DNA of 64,000 bases. Origin: Natronosalvus amylolyticus. Lineage in GTDB: Archaea; Halobacteriota; Halobacteria; Halobacteriales; Natrialbaceae. The notes beneath the pieces were generated by a model. That model saw nothing but the letters and a program-made list of their open reading frames with translations. It did not search any database and was not told the DNA's origin. The number at the start of each line of letters is the position of its first letter. Position 1 is the first letter of the stretch. Shown one piece after another: positions 1 through 8,784 of this stretch. Location of the stretch: contig NZ_CP101156.1 of the NCBI RefSeq assembly GCF_024298845.1, positions 2,046,001-2,110,000 on the forward strand, read 5' to 3'. Position numbers and translations under genes: made by a program.

Positions 1-88
1 AACAACGCGTAATCCCCGCAATCGACCTGCGAGCTACCCCAGCTCGGTCGAGGCCGTTTGTTGCCCTCTCTTTCGATTCGTTCAGCGA

Positions 89-991
89 CTACCGATCTCG
101 AGTCGTCACTTCACAACCGTCTTCAGTGACGATGATCGTGTGTTCTTTCTGACTCACCAGACAGCCGTCGTCTTCTTTCAACACCGGATAGCCGTGGACG
201 ACGTTCTTGCGTTTGAGTCGGCGTAGCGCCATCTCCGGCCGGTCGGTCTCGAGCCATCGCGTCGCAAACGGCAGCGTCCGAAACTCCTCGGTGATCTGGT
301 CGAGAGCAGCCCGAGCCTGTCGGTTTCGTACCGAGGCCTCGCGCTCGAGCGAGTAAATCTCCTCGCTTGCACCCTCCGTGACCTTGCCGCCGCCGTCGGT
401 GGCGAACGGTTCGATGGCAACGACGTCACCGACCTCGAGCGTTGCGCCCTGCGCGACGGCGCGGTTCGGAATGTTCGGCGTCGTGTGTTGTTCCCAGTGA
501 CCCAGACCGTGACCGGTGAGGTTGACGACGGGGTTGTAACCGTAGCCGTCGATCACGTCTTCGATTTCCGCGCCGATATCGCCGGTGTTGACGCCCGGTT
601 CGACGATGTCGATAGCCGCCTCGAGTGCCTGTTCGGAGGCCTCGGCGAGTTCCGGGTTGCCCGAGAGGTCGACGGTGATAGCTGTATCCGCGAGCCAGCC
701 GTCGATGTGAACGCCGATATCGAGGTTGATCATCTCCTCGCCGAACACCGAGTCGTCGTCGACCGACGGCGTTCTGTGGGCGGCCTCTTCGTCGATCGAG
801 ATATTGACCGGAAACGCCGGTTTCCCGCCGAGTTCCCGAATTCGGTTCTCGGCGTATTCGGCCACCTCGAGGTGGCTCACCCCGACCTCGACCCGGTCAG
901 CGGTTTCCGCCCGAACCTGGGCCAGAATCTCACCGGCTTCGCGGTGTTTTTGATACTGTTCCGCCTCGAGGTCGATTTCCGTCTCGCTCAT
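89..991 (-). CDS. map: Methionine aminopeptidase, type II
   Basis: Cytoplasmic metalloprotease that removes the initiator methionine from new proteins. It is 300 residues, normal for archaeal type II enzymes. The pita-bread metal ligands are visible in order: D91 (NLDIGVHIDG), D102 (ADTAITVDL), H161 (TGHGLGHW), E194 (AIEPFA) and E283 (KEHTIIV). The ATG at 991 opens directly into the expected N-terminal helix. It stands alone, facing away from the window edge. The next upstream gene (1075-2034) is on the same strand, 83 bp away, so co-transcription is possible but not required. Confidence 0.96.
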   Translation of the reverse strand: MSETEIDLEAEQYQKHREAGEILAQVRAETADRVEVGVSHLEVAEYAENRIRELGGKPAFPVNISIDEEAAHRTPSVDDDSVFGEEMINLDIGVHIDGWLADTAITVDLSGNPELAEASEQALEAAIDIVEPGVNTGDIGAEIEDVIDGYGYNPVVNLTGHGLGHWEQHTTPNIPNRAVAQGATLEVGDVVAIEPFATDGGGKVTEGASEEIYSLEREASVRNRQARAALDQITEEFRTLPFATRWLETDRPEMALRRLKRKNVVHGYPVLKEDDGCLVSQKEHTIIVTEDGCEVTTRDR

Positions 992-1074
992 ACGTCCCCT
1001 TGTAGCGGTCGATAAAAAGAGATTGCGTCACGGTCTCGGGTCCGTCCGCGGAGGACCCGTTCGAACGACGTCGT

Positions 1075-2034
1075 TCACTCAGGGTCGAATCCGCCAGCCA
1101 GCACGTTCAACCCGAACAGCACGCCGGCACCGACTACGAGCCAGCCTGTCGCGACGAGGAAGGCTTCCGTCGACCAGGCCTGATCCTCGGCGATAGTGAA
1201 CATCGGTGCCGGCGTCGAACCGGCGATCAGGCTCACCAGAAAGACGAGCGTGAGGTTTCGCCGCCAGTCGAGTGCCCGACGAACCACTCGAGCGACCGTC
1301 AACAGGCCGACGACGCCACCGGCGATAAACACGACCACGGTGGTACCCGGACCGACCAGTGCCTCGAGCGAGCCACCGCTGGTGAGCGCGGCAAGTCCCG
1401 ACAGGAAGGCGCTCAGTTCGCCCGAGAGGTAGACGTACTGCCCGAGCAGTATCAGGAATAACGAGCCCGAGATGCCCGGCAGAATCATCGCGCTAATCGC
1501 CACGATTCCCGCCACGAACACCATCCACAGTCCAGTTGCCGGAAACTGGATGACGTTTGCCCCGACCAGCAAGGCGAACGAGATTGCGGACACCATCGCG
1601 AGTACCTCCACTCGAGTCGCGATTGAGACACTCCGGTAGAGGACGACTGCTGACGCGCCGATGAGCCCGCTGAAAAACGACGCGAGCGCCAGCGGGTGTG
1701 AGTTCGCTATTGCCGTCACAGCACTCGCGATGATGGCGACGGCTGTCACCATTCCGGCACCGAGCGGCAGCAGAAATCGGAGGTCCATCTCGAGCAGACT
1801 TTCGCGCGCCGTGCTGCGGTATGTCGGCTGTACACCCCGGAGAACGGCCCCCATCCGAGCCGGTGTCAACGCCGTGATCGCCGAGAGCAGCCGTCCGTAA
1901 AAGCCGAGCAACAGAGCAACGGTTCCGCCGGAGACCCCCGGCAAGGCATCCGCCGTCCCCATACAGAGCCCATATCCGTAGACGCGCAGGAGGGCCAACC
2001 CCTCGAGTACTCGCGTGTCGTGTTCGTACCCCAT
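1075..2034 (-). CDS. DUF368 family polytopic membrane protein
   Basis: 319-residue hydrophobic protein with about eight membrane segments. The N-terminal motif around GTADALPGVSGGT and its second copy AMILPGISGSLFLILLGQ are the duplicated Pro/Gly-rich hallmarks of DUF368. In bacteria DUF368 proteins recycle the C55 polyprenyl-phosphate carrier across the membrane. In a haloarchaeon the matching substrate would be dolichyl-type phosphate used in S-layer glycosylation, which is an inference. The ATG at 2034 precedes the first helix closely. The about 200 bp up to the divergent mutS-like gene hold both promoters. Confidence 0.88.
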   Translation of the reverse strand: MGYEHDTRVLEGLALLRVYGYGLCMGTADALPGVSGGTVALLLGFYGRLLSAITALTPARMGAVLRGVQPTYRSTARESLLEMDLRFLLPLGAGMVTAVAIIASAVTAIANSHPLALASFFSGLIGASAVVLYRSVSIATRVEVLAMVSAISFALLVGANVIQFPATGLWMVFVAGIVAISAMILPGISGSLFLILLGQYVYLSGELSAFLSGLAALTSGGSLEALVGPGTTVVVFIAGGVVGLLTVARVVRRALDWRRNLTLVFLVSLIAGSTPAPMFTIAEDQAWSTEAFLVATGWLVVGAGVLFGLNVLAGGFDPE

Positions 2035-2231
2035 CTGTTATCGATGCCTCAGCCGACCCCACAACAGACAGTTCGTACACGAGAGGGCAATCCAAGCGAA
2101 ATCCGTGTTCATGTCACCTCCTGCTTGATCCGCAGTCTTAAATTAGGGCCTTTCGTCGCAGGGCGTGGAATATCGACTCGACCAACTCACGGGCGGGACC
2201 TTTTTCTCATCTCGGCGGGACATCCCGGTCG

Positions 2232-4277
2232 ATGGCAATGGATCTCGAGTCGATTCCGGGTGTCGGCGAGAAGACCGCCCGCGCACTGAGCGACCTCGAG
2301 GACCCGGAAGGGGTGCTCGAGCGTGGCGATGTCGCCGCCCTGGCCGACGCACCCGGCATCTCCGTCGGCCGGGCTGCACGCATCGCTCGCGGCGCAATCA
2401 GGGCACGACACGACGACCCGGGAGGCTTTCTCGCGACGAATCGAGCCAGAGAGATTTATCGGACGCTACTCGGTTTGCTCCAGGAACGAACCGTCACGAA
2501 CTACGCTGCATACCGCCTCGAAACGCTGTATCCGAGCCCCCGTCGCTCGCGAATCGAGGAGAGTCAGACCTTCGTTCGGACGGCCATCGAACGGGAACCG
2601 AACGACGCCGTCCTCGAGGCGCTCGAGGGTGTCGAACCGCTCGAGCGACCCGGCGACGTCGCCGTCCGCGACCGCTGTCTCGCGACCACGGACGCCGAAC
2701 GGTACGCCGAAGCACGCGAGGCGATCCCCGAACTCTCCGTCGAAGTCGTCGAAGACGCCCAGGGACTGGCCGAACTCGCCCGCGGCTACGCGACCGTCAT
2801 CGCCATCGACGAATCGTTCGCCGGCGTCGAGGTGAGCGGTGACGTTCGCGTGCGTCCAGACGCACTCGAGGAGCCGGCAGACGTCGTTCCGGAACGCCCG
2901 CTGGCGTTTTTCGCCCGCAATCGCGAGCGGCTTCGCGCCGCTATCCGCGCCGCCCGCGCGCTCGAGGGCGACTCGCTTCCGGATACCGAGGTGGACCTGT
3001 CGGCGCTCGAAAACGGCCTCGAGCGACTCGAAGACGACGGTTCGGTCGCCGGCGACGACGAACTCGACAGGCTCAGCGTGGCCGTCGACGACCTCGATGC
3101 CGTCGTCGGGATGAGCGAAAGCGTCGCGAACGACCGGCTTCGGGACGCCATCGAGCGACAGGACGTCACCATCGAAGGTGCCGACCTGCTCTCGCTGGTC
3201 GAACGCGGCGCTGGCGTCGACTCGCTGCTCTCTCGAGAGCTCGCCGACGAGTACGCCGACGCCGTCGAGGCGGCCCGCGAACACCTTGTCGAGGTGCTCG
3301 ACCTCGATACCGGCGAAGCAGAACTCGCCCGCCGGGTGTTCGGGGACGAACCGACCTACCCCGTCGAACGGGACGAAAACGCCTGCTCACGCCTTCGAGA
3401 GGAACTGGTCGCGGCTCGAGACCGTCGCGCTACCCGGTTGAAACGCGAGTTGGCCGCCGACCTGGCCGCCCAGCGCGAGGGGGCAACGGCGCTGGTTCGA
3501 AGCGTCCTCGAGGTGGACGTCGAACTGGCGATTGCCCGATTCGCTCGTGACTTCGACTGTACGCTCCCGAGGTTCGTCTGGGAGGAAGCGGACACGGGGG
3601 AGACAGCTGGCGATACGGCAGGCGGCTTCGGGTTCGCCATCGAAGGCGGACGCTCCCCCCTGCTCGAGGAACCGCTGGACCAAATCGACCCGGTCGATTA
3701 CCGCGTCTCGGGCACGACGCTGTTATCCGGCGTCAACAGCGGTGGCAAGACCTCGACGCTCGACCTCGTTGCGAGCGTCGTTATCCTTGCCCACATGGGA
3801 CTGCCCGTCCCCGCAGACGAGGTTCGTATCCAGCGCTTCGACGACATTCACTATCACGCCAAAACACAGGGCACCCTCGATGCGGGAGCGTTCGAATCGA
3901 CCGTCAGAGAGTTCGCAGACCTCGCAACTGGCAGCGACGGCTCGCTCGTGCTGGTCGACGAACTCGAGAGCATCACCGAACCCGGAGCGAGTGCGAAGAT
4001 TATCGCCGGTATCCTCGAGGCGTTGACCGAAAACGGGTCGACAGCTGTATTCGTCTCCCACCTGGCCGGCGAGATTCGGGACGTGTCGACAGCCGACATC
4101 GCGGTCGACGGTATCGAGGCCGTCGGCCTCGTCGACGGCGAGTTGAAAGTCAACCGGTCGCCCGTTCCCGACCACCTCGCCCGGTCGACACCCGAACTCA
4201 TCGTCGAGAAACTGGCCGGCGAGAGCGACGGCGATTTCTACGACCGACTGCTCGAGAAGTTCGAGGACGAGGGTTAG
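2232..4277 (+). CDS. MutS-like ATPase with N-terminal helix-hairpin-helix
   Basis: 681-residue protein. Residues 1-60 hold two helix-hairpin-helix motifs (SIPGVGEKTARAL and DAPGISVGRAARIA), which bind DNA non-specifically. The middle is long, charged and helical like the MutS core and clamp. The C-terminal third is a MutS-type ABC ATPase: Walker A GVNSGGKTST near residue 500, the following hydrophobic helix, Walker B LVLVDELES and a switch His in VFVSHLAGE. There is no mismatch-binding N-terminal domain and no Smr nuclease domain. It therefore resembles the archaeal MutS-related (MutS5/MutS2-like) group, and a role in recombination or branched-DNA handling is more likely than classic mismatch repair. 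ATG at 2238 is an alternative start. Confidence 0.85.
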   Translation: MAMDLESIPGVGEKTARALSDLEDPEGVLERGDVAALADAPGISVGRAARIARGAIRARHDDPGGFLATNRAREIYRTLLGLLQERTVTNYAAYRLETLYPSPRRSRIEESQTFVRTAIEREPNDAVLEALEGVEPLERPGDVAVRDRCLATTDAERYAEAREAIPELSVEVVEDAQGLAELARGYATVIAIDESFAGVEVSGDVRVRPDALEEPADVVPERPLAFFARNRERLRAAIRAARALEGDSLPDTEVDLSALENGLERLEDDGSVAGDDELDRLSVAVDDLDAVVGMSESVANDRLRDAIERQDVTIEGADLLSLVERGAGVDSLLSRELADEYADAVEAAREHLVEVLDLDTGEAELARRVFGDEPTYPVERDENACSRLREELVAARDRRATRLKRELAADLAAQREGATALVRSVLEVDVELAIARFARDFDCTLPRFVWEEADTGETAGDTAGGFGFAIEGGRSPLLEEPLDQIDPVDYRVSGTTLLSGVNSGGKTSTLDLVASVVILAHMGLPVPADEVRIQRFDDIHYHAKTQGTLDAGAFESTVREFADLATGSDGSLVLVDELESITEPGASAKIIAGILEALTENGSTAVFVSHLAGEIRDVSTADIAVDGIEAVGLVDGELKVNRSPVPDHLARSTPELIVEKLAGESDGDFYDRLLEKFEDEG

Positions 4278-4354
4278 TTCCTCGGAACACCAGTCACTGA
4301 CTCCGCTACCAGTACTCCTCCAGACACCAGTCACCACTGCCTCGAGTCTCGCGT

Positions 4355-5014
4355 TCAACGAGCGTCCGACTGCGTGGCGGATGGTTCGGGGCTCGAGTGG
4401 CCCTGCCCGGAGGTGGTGTCGTTTGTCGGCGGCCCCGATTGTGGCGACGCTGTCACAGTTTCCGGCCCGGACGTGCTGGTGGCACCTACGGGCTGGTCTG
4501 TGGCCGTGGATCCGGTAGAAGGACTCGTTTGCGCGGATTGTGATGAAGATGTGGCTGTGGTGGGTGGAGAGGGAGTGGCCGTATCGCTCGAGACGGCCGT
4601 GGAACCGGAGCCGAACGCTTGCAGACCCCGATAGCCACCGAGGGTAACCAGCCCGCCGGCGAGGGCAGCGACGTACAGCCCGATTTCGGGGGAGACGCTG
4701 ACGTGGTTTGCGGGCTGGCCGACGGCGAACACGTTCTCGAGGGAGGTGTAAATGATACCCAGTGAGACGAGCGAGATGCCACCGGCGGCTGCGGTCACTT
4801 TCGCCTCGTAGGGTCGCCACTCTCGGAAGTAGACCATCCAGAGGGCGACACAGCCGGTGAGCGGGGCGCTGTAACCAATGCCTGTCAGTCCGTTCGAAGA
4901 CATTGACGTCTCGAGGACGTCGATAGTCGCCCACGGGAGGAAAGCGCTCACGATGAGGAGGCCGCCACCGATAGCGGCCAGCCGTTTGTTCGGGTCGGTC
5001 GGTAACGTGCTCAT
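4355..5014 (-). CDS. Small four-helix membrane protein with Ser/Thr/Pro-rich tail
   Basis: 219 residues from the ATG at 5014 (MSTLPTDPNKRL). The first ~140 residues hold four hydrophobic segments (IGGGLLIVSAFLPWATI, YSAPLTGCVALWMVYF, VTAAAGGISLVSLGIIY, IGLYVAALAGGLVTLGGY). The rest is a low-complexity Ser/Thr/Pro/Gly tail. I do not recognise a named family, and no enzymatic motif is visible. The reading frame stays open upstream of 5014, but that part is basic and Arg-rich, unlike a haloarchaeal protein, and would overlap the cdc6 promoter. It ends 78 bp from the convergent mutS-like gene. Confidence 0.75.
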   Translation of the reverse strand: MSTLPTDPNKRLAAIGGGLLIVSAFLPWATIDVLETSMSSNGLTGIGYSAPLTGCVALWMVYFREWRPYEAKVTAAAGGISLVSLGIIYTSLENVFAVGQPANHVSVSPEIGLYVAALAGGLVTLGGYRGLQAFGSGSTAVSSDTATPSPPTTATSSSQSAQTSPSTGSTATDQPVGATSTSGPETVTASPQSGPPTNDTTSGQGHSSPEPSATQSDAR

Positions 5015-5130
5015 TGGGCCACGCTGGCCGCGGGTTCGTATATAAAGTCTCGGCGGAAGACGGGCGAATTCGGCCCCGAAACCCGACACACCGCAAACAA
5101 CTAAGTGGTCTCGAGAGCGTGGTGAAAGTA

Positions 5131-6258
5131 ATGACAGGGGACTCCGGAGAGGACATGCTGTCGTGGGACGAGTCCGTGTTTCGCAACGAGCACGTCTTCG
5201 AAATCGACTACGTTCCGGAGACGTTCCGCCACCGCGAGTCCCAGATGCAGAGTTTGACCTACGCGTTGCGGCCGGCAGTTCGTGGCTCTCGGCCACTGAA
5301 CGTGATGATCCGTGGGCCACCCGGAACGGGGAAGACCACGGCCGTCCAGAAACTGTTCGACGAAGTCGGTGCTCAGACGCGAGACGTCCAGACCATCCGG
5401 GTCAACTGCCAGGTCAACGCAACCCGATATGCCGTCTTCTCACGACTGTTCGAGGGCAGTTTCGACTACGAGCCACCATCGTCGGGCATCTCGTTCAAGA
5501 AACTATTCGGGCAGATCGCCGAGAAACTGGTCGACGACGACCGAGTCCTCGTTGTCGCCCTCGACGACGTCAACTACCTGTTTTACGAGAACGAGGCCTC
5601 CGATACCCTGTACTCGCTGTTGCGCGCCCACGAGGAACATCCCGGTGCGAAAATCGGCGTCGTCGTCATCTCCTCTGACCCCTCCCTCGACGTCATCGAC
5701 GAACTCGATACCCGGGTTCAGAGCGTTTTCCGACCCGAAGACATCTACTTCCCCGTCTACGACCAGCCCGAAATCGTCGATATCCTCCGCGAGCGAGTCA
5801 CCCGCGGCTTCCACGACGGCGTCGTCGCAACCGACGTCCTCGAGCGAGTCGGGGGATTGACCGCCGACAGCGGCGACCTCCGGGTCGGCATCGACCTCCT
5901 TCGACGAGCCGGCCTCAACGCCGAAATGCGCGCCAGCAAGACCGTCGAACTCGAGGACGTCGAAACGGCCTACGAGACATCGAAGTACATCAATCTCTCC
6001 CGGAGTCTCAACAGCCTGACCGACAACGAGGCCGCGTTGCTCGAGGTGTTACTCGAGCACGATGGCGCACAGGCCGGCGACGTCTACGACCGGTTTCGCG
6101 AACGGACCGACCTCGGCTACACTCGATACTCAGAGATCGTCAACAAACTCGACCAGCTCGGTCTCATCGACGCTGATTACGCCGAGATCGAGGGCCGCGG
6201 ACGCTCTCGAGCGCTGACGCTGGCGTACGACGCGGATGCCATAGCCGACCGCCTATAG
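5131..6258 (+). CDS. orc: Cdc6/Orc1 origin-recognition AAA+ ATPase
   Basis: 375 residues. The AAA+ core shows Walker A GPPGTGKTT at 62-70, Walker B VVALDDVNYL at 141-150, sensor-1 region VVVISSDPSL and a sensor-2/lid region around GDLRVGIDLLRRAG. The C-terminal ~90 residues form the winged-helix DNA-binding domain (DNEAALLEVL to YAEIEGRGRSRALTL). It binds replication-origin boxes and loads MCM. The chosen ATG (MTGDSGEDML) has GGTGA nine bases upstream. The frame is open further upstream, but the residues there are basic and unlike the family. A strong hairpin follows the stop codon directly. No origin repeat array is evident nearby, so this copy may act elsewhere. Confidence 0.93.
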   Translation: MTGDSGEDMLSWDESVFRNEHVFEIDYVPETFRHRESQMQSLTYALRPAVRGSRPLNVMIRGPPGTGKTTAVQKLFDEVGAQTRDVQTIRVNCQVNATRYAVFSRLFEGSFDYEPPSSGISFKKLFGQIAEKLVDDDRVLVVALDDVNYLFYENEASDTLYSLLRAHEEHPGAKIGVVVISSDPSLDVIDELDTRVQSVFRPEDIYFPVYDQPEIVDILRERVTRGFHDGVVATDVLERVGGLTADSGDLRVGIDLLRRAGLNAEMRASKTVELEDVETAYETSKYINLSRSLNSLTDNEAALLEVLLEHDGAQAGDVYDRFRERTDLGYTRYSEIVNKLDQLGLIDADYAEIEGRGRSRALTLAYDADAIADRL

Positions 6259-6275
6259 GCGTCGGCACCGACGCC
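6258..6275 (+). terminator. Perfect hairpin at the cdc6/orc1 stop codon
   Basis: GGCGTCGG and CCGACGCC pair as a perfect 8-bp stem with a CA turn. The hairpin begins on the last base of the stop codon and is followed by the T-containing GCGTCTTTGTG. Transcription termination or 3'-end protection is the simplest reading. Confidence 0.55.
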
Positions 6276-6481
6276 GAAGCGTCTTTGTGAGTGACGAGCC
6301 CCCCGTTGTTTTCGAACCTGCTCGCATTGATCATCAGTCGCGGACGCATATAGCTGACAAACGTCCACAACTCATGCATATTTCGTCGTGAAAACCGACC
6401 ATCAAGACGAAAAATAACCAGACAAAGAGAATATTGCTCGAGTCGATACGAACGTCTACAGGCGTGGCGTAAACCCCGTCG

Positions 6482-6856
6482 ATGAGCGACGAGGAGCCGC
6501 CGGCTGGCTGGACGGTCGAACAACGTCGACAGTACACGCCCGCAGACAGCGACCGTGAAATGGAGTATCGAACCTACCGTCACGACTCCGGTGACCTGCG
6601 CGTTCGGGTCGCACCCGCCTCCATCGACGGCGAAGATAGACCGGGGTATGCGATTACGACGACGACGTATCCGGGTCTCGAGTTTTCGGAATCGGAGACG
6701 ATCCGTCACGTGCTCAGGTTCGAGGGATGTGACGACCTCGCCAGACGGTTTATGAAGTTGTTCGAGACCCAGTATTCCGGGACCGATACCTTCGATGCGG
6801 CTCTGGAGTACGCTACTGACCGTACCCGAGCGTCGGCGGCACACGAGTCGGGCTGA
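6482..6856 (+). CDS. Small acidic hypothetical protein
   Basis: 124 residues, soluble, acidic, no membrane segment or recognisable catalytic motif. The order is a charged N-terminus (MSDEEPPAGWTVEQRRQYT), a beta-rich stretch (GDLRVRVAPASIDG, GYAITTTTYPGLEFSES) and a helical C-terminus (IRHVLRFEGCDDLARRFMKLFE). Codon use matches surrounding genes, so it is likely real. I do not recognise a characterised family. It converges on the DUF389 gene with only 13 bp between the stops. The 223 bp upstream are AT-richer and carry the promoter. Confidence 0.7.
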   Translation: MSDEEPPAGWTVEQRRQYTPADSDREMEYRTYRHDSGDLRVRVAPASIDGEDRPGYAITTTTYPGLEFSESETIRHVLRFEGCDDLARRFMKLFETQYSGTDTFDAALEYATDRTRASAAHESG

Positions 6857-6869
6857 CCGGTCCAGCCGG

Positions 6870-8141
6870 TCACTCGGTTTGGATCTCGACGAACCGAACT
6901 TCGATAGTCACGTCGGCGCCGACGCGTTCGCGTAACTCGCTCGCAATCGGCGGTCTTTCGGCCCCCGGTTCGATGCCGACAGTCACCACGACACGGTCGG
7001 GACTTGCCTGTAACGGGTTGTCGTCGCGTTCGGCCTCGAATTCGATCATGGTCAACTCTTCGTGCTCATCGAGGATCGCCTCCGTCTCCTCACGGATAGT
7101 TTCCTCCTCGAGGGCCCCCTGATAACTCGCGTAGGTGACGCCGCCGAGAAAGAGCGAAAGGACGAGGATAACACCGGCAAGTACGGCGATTCTGGTGAGG
7201 GTTTGCATCCGTGCATCCGACGCGCGAAACCACGAGTCAGGTCGGTACCCCTGATACCACAGCACGGCCAGCGCGGCCATGTTGATCGAGAGGACGTTGA
7301 CCAGGACCAGAATTCCTGACCCGAGCGCCAGTGTGGGCTCACCCCAGGCGATACCGATACCGACGACGGCGGCCGGCGGAATCAACGCAACGGCGATCAT
7401 GACGCCTACGAGCGCGGCCGAAACCCCCGTCGAGAGGCTCAGTGCACCGGCGACGCCCGCCCCGAGTGCGATGACGAGCGCCAGAAAGTCCGGTGCCAGC
7501 CGCTCTCTGACCTGCTCGATCGAGAGGACGTCGATTCCCGGCGGGACGAGATTTGCAAACTGGACGATACCAGCGAAAATCGCTGCGCTCGCGATGGCAC
7601 AGCCGACCCCGAGGGCTTGCAAGGCGACTCCACGAACCCTGAGTTCGTAGTCGTCGATGACGGTGCCGACGCTGGCCGCAAGCGCGGGCCCGACCAGCGG
7701 CGCAATCACCATTGAGCCGACGACGACCGCGGCCGAGTTGAGCAACAGTCCGGCGGTCGCCACGAGTGCGCTGACAACGGTCAATACGACGTAGTTCCGA
7801 CGGGCCGGCAACAGTGCATTTGCACTCGAGCGCAGTTCCTCTCGAGCGATTCGCTCCTCGCTCGTCTCTTCCTCGTACCGTTCTTCGAGTTCCTCGAAAT
7901 GGGCCGAGACGACCGTATTGGCCTCCAGAACAACCGTGATCGCCTCCTCGTTCATCCCGAGAGCCTTGAGCTTGTCCATGACTGGTTCGACTCCCGCTTT
8001 CGGGAGTGGGATGTAGGCGACGGTTTCGTACTCCCGGTCGCTCGTCTCGTCGGTGAAGGTGTAATCGAAACCCTCCTCCTCGAGGAGCCGGCGAACGGTG
8101 TCGCGTTTGCCCGTCGGAATCGTGATCTGAACCAGTCGCAC
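6870..8141 (-). CDS. DUF389 (TIGR00341-type) membrane protein
   Basis: 423 residues. The N-terminal ~100 residues form a ferredoxin-fold-like soluble domain (MRLVQITIPTGKRDTVRRLL to EANTVVSAHFEE), followed by a hydrophobic core of about six membrane helices including the characteristic GSMVIAPLVGPALA and GVMIAVALIPPAAVVGIGIAWG. A soluble domain around EAERDDNPLQASPDRVVVTVG closes the protein. This architecture is that of DUF389/TIGR00341, widespread and of uncertain function. The start at the ATG at 8141 fits the domain boundary. It lies downstream of tspO on the same strand with a 50-bp gap. Confidence 0.87.
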   Translation of the reverse strand: MRLVQITIPTGKRDTVRRLLEEEGFDYTFTDETSDREYETVAYIPLPKAGVEPVMDKLKALGMNEEAITVVLEANTVVSAHFEELEERYEEETSEERIAREELRSSANALLPARRNYVVLTVVSALVATAGLLLNSAAVVVGSMVIAPLVGPALAASVGTVIDDYELRVRGVALQALGVGCAIASAAIFAGIVQFANLVPPGIDVLSIEQVRERLAPDFLALVIALGAGVAGALSLSTGVSAALVGVMIAVALIPPAAVVGIGIAWGEPTLALGSGILVLVNVLSINMAALAVLWYQGYRPDSWFRASDARMQTLTRIAVLAGVILVLSLFLGGVTYASYQGALEEETIREETEAILDEHEELTMIEFEAERDDNPLQASPDRVVVTVGIEPGAERPPIASELRERVGADVTIEVRFVEIQTE

Positions 8142-8191
8142 GAGTGCTCACACGAAGGGTGAGGCGAAAAAGCCTGTGCTGTGGCGTCCGA

Positions 8192-8698
8192 TCACGTGTT
8201 GAGTCGCCACAGTTCGTACGACAGAACCGTTGCAAAGGAGACCCACAGGAGGTACGGGGCGAGCATCAGGGCCGCACGCCGGTCGACCCGGGCGAACGCG
8301 ACGATGGTCCCGACGATTCCCACCCAAAGTAACACGATCACGGCGACCGCCAAACCGAGTGCCTCGAGGCCGAAAAAGACCGGCGTCCAGACCACGTTGA
8401 GGGCCATCTGTATGGTAAAGATACCGATGGCGAGGGAGCGCCCAGAACTCGAGGATCGCCAGACGAGCCAGAGGGCGAGACCCATGAGGGAGAACAACAG
8501 CGTCCAGACGATCGGAAACGCCAGTTCCGGCGGATAGTAGGCAGGTTTTTCGAGCGAGCGAAACCAGGCGCTGTCAGGTGAAAACACGAGCGCCGGACTC
8601 GCGCCGATGGCGTTGATGGCGACGACGAACCCCAGCACCTCGAGGACGGTCGCTCGAGACGGCACGCCGCCAGTCGCTCCATCGTCAACAGATCCCAT
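8192..8698 (-). CDS. tspO: TspO/MBR family membrane protein
   Basis: 168 residues with five hydrophobic segments. The aromatic signature of the TspO/peripheral benzodiazepine receptor family is clear: FRSLEKPAYYPPELAFPIVWTLL in helices 1-2, then ALWLVW, ALNVVWTPVFFGLEAL and APYLLWVSFATVLSYELWRLN. The family binds tetrapyrroles and steroid-like ligands and modulates stress and pigment responses. In haloarchaea the exact ligand is unknown. A GTG at 8704 lies two codons upstream of the chosen ATG. It is divergent from hef across 86 bp. Confidence 0.9.
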   Translation of the reverse strand: MGSVDDGATGGVPSRATVLEVLGFVVAINAIGASPALVFSPDSAWFRSLEKPAYYPPELAFPIVWTLLFSLMGLALWLVWRSSSSGRSLAIGIFTIQMALNVVWTPVFFGLEALGLAVAVIVLLWVGIVGTIVAFARVDRRAALMLAPYLLWVSFATVLSYELWRLNT

Positions 8699-8784
8699 GA
8701 CCACCGTACGGTTTCTCTGCCCTTACCGTTCACTTTCACCGTGGTATCTCAATCCTTAACCGAGCGGACCGCAAATGAGTGATA

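Noticed and set aside
5014-5130. Upstream extension of cdc6/orc1 to position 5014
   Set aside because: The added residues are basic and unlike the family, and the ATG at 5131 has a plausible GGTGA ribosome-binding site.
3723-5186. 487-residue open frame antisense to the MutS-like gene and overlapping neighbours
   Set aside because: Composition (Arg/His/Asp-rich with no domain) and overlap with well-supported genes on both strands mark it as a shadow frame.
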